In this document: positions 55,001-64,000 of the stretch, in pieces
How positions within the stretch are numbered: position 1 is the first letter of the stretch
Layout of the letters: each line of letters begins with the position of its first letter
Assembly: GCF_030272615.1 (NCBI RefSeq)
Contig: NC_081407.1
Coordinates: forward strand, 270,665,870 to 270,729,869
DNA: 64,000 nucleotides
Source of the DNA: Cryptomeria japonica
Taxonomy: Eukaryota > Streptophyta > Pinopsida > Cupressales > Cupressaceae
Reading direction: 5' to 3'
Made by a program: the position numbers and the translations under genes
Notes under the pieces: model-generated
Database searches by the model: none
Seen by the model: the letters and a program-made list of their open reading frames with translations, nothing else
Told to the model about the DNA's origin: nothing

Positions 55001-57180
55001 CTTGTTAATGTGCATGCACTTACATGGTTCAACTATGCCTTCACTTGTATAGTGCTATGATAAATTTCTTTATTTCCTCTTTCCCTCATGGATGTCCTAT
55101 CCTGTGATACATCGTTTGTCCTCTGACGTTGTACTATGATCTTCATCAATCTCAAAATTTCCTTTGTCTTTTGAGGGGAAAATGATTATCACAAGGATCG
55201 CTACCCTTCTTTATGACTTCCCTCTCTTGACTTCATTATCTTCCTTGACCGCAAGGGAACACACTTTCCCTTTATGATACTATTATGGACTCTATTGAGT
55301 GTACAAGGCCTGTAGGCTATCCCTAAGTTTGTAATGTTGACATGCCTCAATTCATAACTTTGTCTTCTCAAAACTGTCTTTTTTGGCATGACCGTCCTCT
55401 TTACCCTTAATGACCATCATTGTTGAATGTCATAAAACAGTACCTTTACATCATTTTCTCCATAACTATCATGAACAGTGACTTCTTTGCTCTTTTTAAC
55501 TACTATGCCTTGTGAATAAGGTCCATGATCAGTCCTATGACTGTTACTATGCATGAGTGTCAGAATTCTTTCACTTGTCACTTTTCTTAGCATACTTGAC
55601 TATCTCAACATGATACTCCTATCCATGCTTATCCACTATTACATTTGAGAAAGGATTAAGGAGCCTTCGCTAATCTCTGTCCTCCTAGCATGATGTTCCT
55701 CTTGAAGGTTCTTTGACCTCTATTCTTTTTGTGTACTTTGCTGCCCACAGTCTTCTTTACTTGCTTGAGGACTACTCTTATTGAACTTTAAACTGTGATT
55801 CTCTATCCGTTGTTGATCACTAGACTGTCTGCAAACTTGTCACTCTACCTAAGGCTATCCTCTGGTTTTTCTTCTCACAGCCATGAACACATCCACCATG
55901 CTTTTGGACTTCACCTTCTTCTTAATAGCCCGTCTATGATATTGTCTTCTACTATACATTTTCATATGATGGAAAGACTGTGACACTTCTCACGAGACTT
56001 TAATGAAAAGATTGTAATAGTTTCATCTACTCCATAACTTCATGTAATCTCTTCTCAGAACACGCCCTTCTTTTTTGTCTTACCTTCATAGAACCTTGTG
56101 CTTATGGACACGTATTGTGATGATGTGGCCTTTACTCTATCATCTCTCAATCATTGTCCTCGAGTTTTAAAAAATACTCTTATTTGATATTGTAAATCTC
56201 CTTTCTTATACCGCGTGACTCATGTGAATCTTCACAAAATTACTAATATTTATGTGCTTTCCCAAGGACTATCATCATTATATCTTTAAAATCAAGTGAA
56301 GCTTTTAGAACTTTCCTCCACCACTATCCCATTCATGAGTTGCAATCTGCATATCCTCTATGCATGATACTAAACTATCATAACCATTTTGGTACCTTCC
56401 ATACTCAAACAACGATGACTATGCCGAATGATAGATTGGTCTATATTCTCTTCGTTTGAAAAAAATGACATCTCTATCTTCTTTTGCGGAAAAAACATTT
56501 GGCAATTCATAAATCTTGTTTCTAACATTTCTCTATCTTTGATGCTCAAATATTCATTATGGCCAACAAACACACTCATATAATGGCGTTGAATATAGTT
56601 ATTTAGCATACCTAGAAAAATATGAAGACAAGGGATGAATATGCAACGTGGGAAATCTTTCAATACAAACCGTTTTTCTCCTCATATATTTGGCTCTTAA
56701 GACTCTAATGATATATATTATTTATTTATTTTTGGGGGCATTCAAAGCTTATCTTAAGCAATATAAAGTAGGATCTAAAATTCCAAATGATTATACTTCT
56801 AATAGTTTTATCCTGATAACTTTGTTTCTTACCTCTCAAAGAAAACCTAGATGAGATGATGAAAGGATATTAACATCTTTGGTGACCTTTGCTAATGTTT
56901 TGCCTACTAAAACTCAAAATACCAATAGCCTTAGCCTATCCAACAGGTGAAAAAGTCAAAATAACTTGAAAGCAACTCAAACTCAAACATGAACACTGCT
57001 ATTAGGACCACCTAGAACAAAAAGAAACAAAGTGAAACTACTACCATAATTGACCCAAAATATTGAAAATAATGTGCTTTAGTGCTTGGAGGAAAATCAA
57101 AACAAAACAATGTGTTACAAAAACTATGAAATTGAAAACCTACCCTAAGTTACACTAGCTAACAATAATACATACTCAAA
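52051..57180. other. Intergenic DNA with old repeat pieces
   Basis: 52,655-52,860 resembles the LTR part at 62.46-62.80 kb (see there). Tandem duplications: 73-bp unit at 53293-53365 and 53366-53438, and 37-bp unit at about 53771-53843. From about 53.9 to 56.3 kb the + strand is strongly pyrimidine-rich without long frames. No gene is recognised. Confidence 0.45.
52655..52860 (+). repeat. LTR fragment related to 62.46-62.80 kb
   Basis: Starts near TTATCACATAGG, continues CAACCTAGTGAAACATGGAA, CCAAGGCTTGTGGGTTGCTC, and ACCTATATCTATGATGG (TATA region). It is the same order and orientation as the reverse complement of 62.46-62.80 kb. Confidence 0.6.
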
Positions 57181-57365
57181 CAAGGCCATTATCTAGCTAT
57201 GTGAAGTAACTTCCTTTTCTTATCAACTTCTGGTGCCTTTCATGTTTGTGAACAATTAGGAAAAGGTGGATGAATGTTAGGTGTTTGACCTTTAGTTGCA
57301 ATGTTTCTTGATGAACAAAAAAACACCTACCTACCTCATTATTTTGATCAAATTTACTGATGTTT

Positions 57366-59312
57366 GAAAGTGGAATGGTAAGGTGAAATTGTTGTTCTTT
57401 AGCTAAAGCTTCATGCTTGGGGGGAAGCATACCCTCTGATGATTTATTAGCATCTATCTTAGATAGATGTCTTATAGGATAGCCTCTTAAACAAGTAAAG
57501 CTTGTAACTCTAATCTAGTCTCTTTCTTGTGGATTGCCACCTCATGATCTTGCTAGATGGACTACTTAATTTTTATTGACTCATTTGGAAACATGATTAT
57601 TGCCACACTTTGTTTCTACGTTCATGAGTTTCTCCTTCAAAAGATGTTGATTTTCTATCCAATCTTGAGGAGAATACCTCCAAGTCAGCCCAAAACAAGT
57701 CTTCTTCGATCTCTTCTTTTTTTTTTTGCAAAATTGGACTGATTTTTAGCTAATAGAAGCTCTCATGATGACTTGTAAGATTATCAAATCCATCCTATTG
57801 AAACATAAGTTCTGATCTATTTTCTTGCTTCTCTTGAAACACTTTGAAAGTAGATAGGTAAGGTGAAACTGTTGTTCTTCAGCTACAACTTCATGCTTGG
57901 GGGAAAGCATGCCCTTTGATGATTTATTAGCATCTATCTTAGATAGATGCCTTATAAGGAAGCCTCTTAAATAAGTAAAGCTTGGGTGAACTCACAATAT
58001 TGGTTCCCACTTTTTGACCAACTTTGACACTTATATGATTATTTTGGAAAAAACCTTCACTTTCCGACACCTATAACTTTTAAACCATTAAGAATTTGAA
58101 GATGATATAAACTAGTGATTTTTAACATCTTGTTTGTAGATTCTAAATATATTTTTTTCAAATTTGTTTGAATAAAATTTTATTGATTTTTCCATCTCCC
58201 TTGAAAATTATTTTTTTAACAGCAAACAACATTTTTTAAGAGTGATGTGTATCCCGAAACACATAATTTTTTTTATATAAATGATAAAAACTTAATTCTT
58301 TTGAATTTTGGTTTGTAACATCAATACGCAGGGCATGTAGTTGGTTTGATAGTGATATGTTGAATATTTTTTATTTTATTAAGTTTTGAAGTTCGACTAA
58401 TTATAATTTAGATATAGGTGTACGTTTGAACACATAACTTGTTCTATATATATCAAAATTCAATTTTCTTTTTTTTTAGAAAGAAAACATCAATACCTAG
58501 TGCATAGATATTTTTCAGAATTTTTTTGAATTAGTTTACTATTTTTCCCAATGCATTGAACAAAGAAGTTCATGTTCGGTGAAAAACCTATATTCATAAG
58601 AAACAAAATAAAAATATATTAATGAAATTAAATATATTAAAAGTTATACTATTTGGAAATCTTATAATAAGGACTAAATACTTTTAAAAAAAAACTTTTA
58701 AATGAATTAATTTGAGCCCCCAAAAGCTAATGTGAAATTGGTTTTTTATCAACATTTGATAGATGCAAAGGAGACTCCATTGCAAGTATGATTTAGAAGT
58801 AGAGAGGTTTTATCCAGTAAATTTTGATCTAAGAGCCTTTGATTTAACTCTCTTCAATTAATTATTTAAAATGGGACCTCTTAAAGCTTAAATCATTATA
58901 TTTTTAAAAAAATGTATGATTTCAGCAAAAATCAGGACGTACCAAAAAGTGGGAACTAGCGTTGTGAGTTCACCCGCTTGTAATCTATTTCTAATCTCTT
59001 TCTTTTGGATTACCACCGCATGATCTTGCTAGATGGACTACTTACTTTTTATTGACTCATTTGGAAACATGATTATTGCCACACTTTGTTTCTATGTTCA
59101 TGAGTTTCTCCTTCAAAAGATGTTGATTTCCTATCCAATCTTGAGCAAAACACCTCCAAGTCATCCAAAAACAAGTCTTATTAAATCGAGCTTCATTATT
59201 TTTTTGCAAAATTGGACTGATTTTTAGCTTATAAAAGCATTCATGATAACTTATAAGATTATCAAATTCATCCCGTTGAAACATAAATTCCGATCTATTT
59301 TCTTGCTTCTCT
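57366..59312. repeat. 479-bp tandem duplication, second copy interrupted
   Basis: Copy 1 is 57366-57844. Copy 2 is 57845-57980 plus 58976 to about 59312, interrupted by a 1-kb TIR element. The copies share long stretches such as GATGATTTATTAGCATCTAT and GACTCATTTGGAAACATGAT. A minus-strand frame (59057-59539, 160 codons) crosses copy 2 and has no known domain. Confidence 0.85.
57985..58975. mobile_element. Non-autonomous DNA transposon with ~35-bp TIRs
   Basis: Left end GGTGAACTCACAA...GTTCCCACTTTTTG, right end its reverse complement (CAAAAAGTGGGAAC ... GTGAGTTCACCC). GCTTG is duplicated (57980-57984 and 58976-58980). The inside is AT-rich without a transposase. The duplicated copy of the host repeat shows the empty site. 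Superfamily is not clear from the ends. Confidence 0.85.
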
Positions 59313-59539
59313 TGACTAGCAACCGCATGTGTATCAATTTTTTCAATTTTCAAATTAGGGTTGTCCTTAATTGCCTCCTCATAGATCATTACCTCTTCAC
59401 AACCTTTTATGGCTTCCAACAACTTAGAAACATTTAGCAAGTCAATTTTTGGAATAGACTGTGGGCAAATTTTTTTATCAACGTTTTGGATCACACCTTG
59501 TGATCCATCATCAAGATGACAGAGAGCTATTTGAAACAT

Positions 59540-61254
59540 TGATAATAAAAAAATTCACACACAGTCTATTCTAGAAACTAGCTTGCTAAAATTTTATGGA
59601 TTGTGAAAATCTTATATCATTACTTAGAAACTTGGTTTGATGTTGACATGTGGTATGCTCTCTTCATCTTCATCACTAAAACAAGGAAGTTCACCAATTA
59701 AAAATCTAAAAAATCATTATCATTATTGCCTCCTTGATTGTCACCTTGTTGTTCCAATTGATTTGCTAGCATAGGTATTGACATGTCTTCATCATCTTCA
59801 ACAAAAGTTCATCATATAAATCAGCCAACACTTCATGCTAAGCACCATTTTCTTTCTCTATACCTCCCCGCTCCAATTGGGTATAGTCATCACTCAACCA
59901 CAACAAATCTAATTCTTAAATTTTTCCATCACATGAAGATTCATCAGCCATAACTTGTTCCTATTTTATCTCAAAAAACTCTTTGTTTTCTCACCTCCTT
60001 CTTGTTTAATATATTGCTATCCCAACTCTATATGCTCATCTTCTCCTTGTAACAAATCTGATTTGTTAGTTCTTAAAACATAAGAAGATTAATTAACAAT
60101 GGCTTCTTCCTCTCCTTCCTTAATTTCCACCCTTTCTTGGTCATCAAACCAAAACTTTCACCAAACAATAGGTCCATCTGGGAGAAATAAAATAGTACTA
60201 GGACAAGAAGATTCAGAAGATGAGGGAATTTGATACGTTTGTTGGGTTTCTTGTACATGAATTAATCTTCGATGAGGTTGCTCATGGAGAGTAATAGATT
60301 GATTTTTTTAAAGTATAGGTTCTTGTAAAGGGTGATAACTCCTCAAAACTTGGAACACCAAATTTAATGGGCTTAATTGAGGATTCGGGAGGATTATGTT
60401 GCGTGACTCTTGGAAACTTGTACTTGGGGACCTCTTCTTGCATTGATTTATTTACAACTTCAAATGATGCTTGTCTAAAACTAGGAATGCAAGGAGTTGA
60501 TTGGACCTCTAGGCTCTAAAATTGGGGAAGAAAAATCTTCATTTGTTCCTCTTTTGTAGACACCTCCTTTGCAAGAACCTTCTCATATTGCCTCCTTTAT
60601 GTCTCCAACTCCTTCTTGTGAAGATAGTCTTGGTAAAACCACTCATCTTGTTGCAAGTTAAACTCTTTGTCTGACTTAACAACCCTCATCTAGTCTTGAA
60701 AATTCAACATTATATCCTTGAAGCTCATGTTGTAAAAATATAGAGGTTGGCTACAAGAGTAGCTATGTTGGTTGGAAATAAAACGACCATCTTGGGGTTA
60801 GTTAAGGCTCATAGGAGGTTTGAGCAAGGTTGGGTGGGTGGAAAGTATATTGAAGATTTTGGTAGCTTGTTGTAAATAGGTTATTTTGGATAATGGAAGT
60901 ATCTTGTTCAGTTTGGTATGGCAAGTAAGGAGGCAAATGGACAACATTCTCACAAAATGGAGGGTGATAGGCCATGTTTCCATGAAATGGAGATATGTTG
61001 AAGAATTCATATAAGCTATAAATTCATGAAAATATTTTAAAGAAATAATAAGGTGGTCTGATTTTTTGTAAAATAAATACATACCAACACTTAGTTTGCT
61101 TGAGAACAGTAGATTATCTTCCAAAGTTGCCAAGTGTGTGTAAAAATTGCCTCCAAATATAGAAATTACTCATATACATATCAAATATTAGTAATGCATG
61201 GAATTTTTTTGGATTGTAATAGTCCGAAAAATCCCATCGAGGCATACCAAAAAT
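59540..61254 (-). pseudogene. Decayed coding-like region, possibly gag of an LTR element
   Basis: Minus-strand pieces in shifting frames read like protein: FHGNMAYHPPFCENVVHLPP and YLPYQTEQDTSIIQNNLF near 60.8-60.97 kb (Pro/Tyr/Gln-rich), then NLQQDEWFYQDYLHKKELE near 60.6-60.66 kb. Long Pro/Gln/Asn-rich stretches are common in gag of Athila-like elements, but I cannot assign it. It lies just inside a possible LTR to its right. Confidence 0.35.
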
Positions 61255-62816
61255 TGTTATTGTAGATGAGGAAAAGACTTCGAAGACAGTCAAAAAACCA
61301 AAACATGAAATTGATCTAAGCTAATGACAAACTTAAATAACATGTAAATCCTTCCTAATTTAACCAACATGACCATTGAAACGAAAACATAGTTAAAATG
61401 TGATACAACCCATGAATCTTCAATGAAGCCCCGATGTTCTTTCTTTCATATCTAACGATGTTATGTTGCTCTCTTGTATGCCAAGTGCACAAAACAAATG
61501 AAAGCAAAGGAGTGGTGCTCGAGATTTACTAGGAATGTGTGATTATACAAGATTAATTGCTAAAATGGATGATTATTTCAATAGAATGATAATGCTTAAG
61601 CTAGATGATTGCTCGAAAATTCAATAGAATGACAATGCTTAAAAGTTAGATGATTGCTTGAAAATTCAACAAAATGGCAATGCTAAAAGTTAGATGCTTG
61701 CTAGAAAATTTGACAGAATGACAATATAAGTTTGTTGAATTGATTGAAAGGGGAGTCCCAATTTATAGAAATCCGAGACTCGGCGGACAGGCAAGATCAA
61801 AAGATTTTTTATTAGATGGACGTACCAAATTGAGCGCATGGCAAAGCTTCCATTTGAGGAAAGATGAAGGTGATGAGGAAAAAGTGGATAAAAAAGTAGG
61901 ATTTTTAGAAGATCCATACCTCATTTTCGAATTAAAAATTAAAATGAATGAGATATTTCCAAAAGAATAGATTTTTGAAAATCAAAGAGGATTAGGCAAT
62001 TAAAAAATTAAAAAAGTAGATATTATCCTCATATGAGAAGATAATTAAAAAATCAAATAAATAAAGATATTTATTTAATTTTGATGACATAATTAGCTAA
62101 TCGAATAATTTAAATAAATTATTCAACTATAGTGCATATAAATTGAACATTTAATTAAATAATCAAGATGATTTAATTAAAATGTGAAATGTGAAATTAA
62201 TTAAATAATATAGTTATTTAATTAATATTAAAAGGGAATGGTTAATTGATGAAAGATTAAAAGAAGAAGAATTAATAAAAAGTGAAGGCTTAATTAATTA
62301 AACCTAAAAGCACAAATTAGTCAAGCTGATGTTCAGAGACCTTAATTTGGTCAAAAAAAGTCAAATCAGGTCAAAATGAGTGAAATTGGGAAGAATTGGG
62401 AAAATACGTTAGTAAAGACTACACACACGATATGTTAAAAATAGGAGACACATGGGAGAACCAATTTTTAGTGTCTAAAATTATCACACAGGTTTGCACC
62501 CTTGTTGAGTTGCCAACTCAACAATCGAAGGAAACATGGAAACTCTAGGGCTTGTGGGTTGCCTATAGGTTGGAGTGAATAACCATCATATATATAGGAT
62601 TCGTTTTCCAAGCACTTCTTTCCCTTTTTTAGTAAGAGTATAAGTTAGGTGAAGCACTAAAATAAACTATCCTTCTTTGGACATTCACTTTGACCTACGA
62701 GTAACCCACATGCCTTGGAGTATTCCATATTTCACTAGGTTGATGGGTTGGTAGCTTAGCAAGGGTGTGAATGTGTGTGATAATAAAGAATAATATTTAA
62801 ATTTATCTAAATACCT
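61255..62816 (-). repeat. Possible LTR of a minus-strand Gypsy element, with inverted-repeat core
   Basis: The right end abuts a polypurine tract shared with elements 1 and 2. The left end TGTTATTGTAG (61255) follows ACCAAAAAT, like the primer-site junction of element 2. Inside, arms at about 62473-62580 and 62690-62790 are imperfect inverted repeats (TTATCACACA..., CTCCAAGG.ATGTGGGTT...) around a TATA-containing middle (ATATATATAGGATTC on +). LTR ends are inferred, not proved. Confidence 0.4.
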
Positions 62817-64000
62817 CAACCCCCAAAAGAATAGTCATCTTTTAGATGGTTAGAGAAATTAAAACTGAAAAATTAAAAAGAAATGAATATCAATAAGGGG
62901 CTAGTGGAGAAGATATCTCTAGAGGTGTGTAGACTAATGAGGATGAAGTCACAGACTAAAGGGAAGTGATATTTTGCAAGTGGTTTAATTCTTATGTCTT
63001 TTTTTTTAGGTGATGAGCAACTGATTTTTTTGTGTAGTAGTTTTTACTAGCTATATGACCTCTATCAACTTATGCTTGGTCTTTCATAATCAAGTTGCAA
63101 CTCGACAACCTTCCTATCCTTCTCAACTAGCTGGTTACCCTTCTCCATCTACTATCGATATTTTTCAGCCAATCCTTTCTCTTTCTCAACAACCTTCAAG
63201 TTTTCAAGGTCCATGAGGTGGGATTGTTGAGACAACTAAGTTTGAAACCTTTATTTTTTCTCATCTACTACCTCTTGTAATTTTTGACAAACCCATACTG
63301 ACTCATCCACATGATCCTAAACTAATTATGTAAAATGAAATGGTGTTGAAGTAGATAGAATACCTCCTCAGAGATAAAATCTATAGAATAGAGGGTTGTG
63401 AGGAAATTACCATCTAATCCATTAAAGGAATGAACAATTTAGTTTGGTTTCTACGTCTTCACAATTTTTTGGATTCTAAGTAGTGGGTTAAGCCTTCAAG
63501 GGGAAAAATTTAGTAAATTCCTCATGACATCCTTCTTCAACAAAATTTTGGCTACATCAAGCCTCACTCATGAGTGTTATCCAAACATTTGACTATATTA
63601 GCCACTTCACTCATAATGGTAGCTATGGGTTGCAAGTCTTGAATGTACTGTTGGATGGTGCCCAAAGGATCACAAGGGTATGGTTTGGAGATCTATACAA
63701 CAACATCATCATAATTATTAGATTCCTTCTAGAGTGTTGATTCCTTTGATGATGTAGGTTACTTTTGTAACTTGGAAGGAGCCATCCTACCACCTCTTTA
63801 TACAAACTAGACATTATCTACTATAACATAAGTGTTGGGAGGCTAAAAACTATCAGTTGGGGTTGGAAGGATGACAATGGAATATAGTTCACTATTGACT
63901 AATTTATTTCCCAAGTGAGGCTCAAGTAAACTTAAGGATCCATCAATTTTCTATAAAGCTTCTATTGATAATTTGTAGGAGGTAGTGGCTGGAGTAGTGT
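62817..64000 (-). pseudogene. 3' end of a third Gypsy element with accessory-gene remnant
   Basis: Minus strand from the window edge: SKPYPCDPLGTIQQYIQDLQ near 63620-63690 matches the element 2 accessory stretch [18 protein letters not shown]. At about 63070-63300, a heptad-rich frame (ENLKVVEKEKGLAEKYR, QLVEKDRKVVELQLDYE) with several stops parallels its C-terminal coiled coil. The polypurine tract TTCTTTTGGGGGTTGA (about 62815-62830) follows the same AAGATGACTA context. Many stops and frame changes. Confidence 0.6.

Overview
This is plant nuclear DNA, most likely from a gymnosperm and probably a conifer. The inference rests on one recognisable low-copy gene whose small conserved exons are separated by introns of 7.1 kb and 31.2 kb, both packed with nested LTR retrotransposons, solo LTRs and decayed DNA transposons. 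The species cannot be named from the sequence.

Host gene (+ strand, 2980-42130). Five exons (2980-3073, 10176-10255, 41430-41472, 41761-41852, 41960-42130) join in phase into the C-terminal 159 codons of an NAD(P)-binding Rossmann-fold (atypical short-chain dehydrogenase/reductase) protein of the Coq11/NDUFA9-like type. The N-terminal exons with the dinucleotide-binding motif were not found in 1-2979 and probably lie upstream. Every larger repeat between 3149 and 41429 lies inside this gene.

Layout. 1-1167: 3' part of an LTR, cut by the window edge. 3149-8833: Gypsy-type element 1 (+), in intron A, with target duplication GTGCC, tRNA-Asp-type primer site, gag, protease, and a deletion that fuses protease to the integrase tail. 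12490-13834: solo LTR (target duplication GAGCT). 15003-34199: a nest. A minus-strand Copia element carries Gypsy element 2 (25705-34178, AACAA) in its 5' LTR, a rearranged LTR fragment (A, 15562 to about 16430) in its 3' LTR, and a 4-kb solo-LTR-like block (B, 16949-20922, GAATG) in its RNase H. About 35.0-38.7 kb: dead minus-strand hAT transposase gene, split by a solo LTR (36170-37499, TCAAT). 42131-64000: gene-poor downstream DNA with a SINE, a dead LINE, Copia LTR remnants, an 83-bp GC-rich tandem array, a 479-bp tandem duplication split by a TIR element, and the 3' end of a third Gypsy element at the right edge.

Most unusual content. The Gypsy elements lack a reverse transcriptase core, but element 2 carries a large sense-strand accessory reading frame (26139-28712, 858 codons with five in-frame stops) between pol and the 3' LTR, ending in a coiled coil. 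Element 3 has a recognisably similar reading frame, and element 1 has a coiled-coil remnant in the same place. LTR block B holds about ten copies of a 30-bp hairpin in its U3. Premature stops across three unrelated elements are mostly TAG, often where a related copy has glutamine, which fits decay of methylated CAG (CHG) sites.
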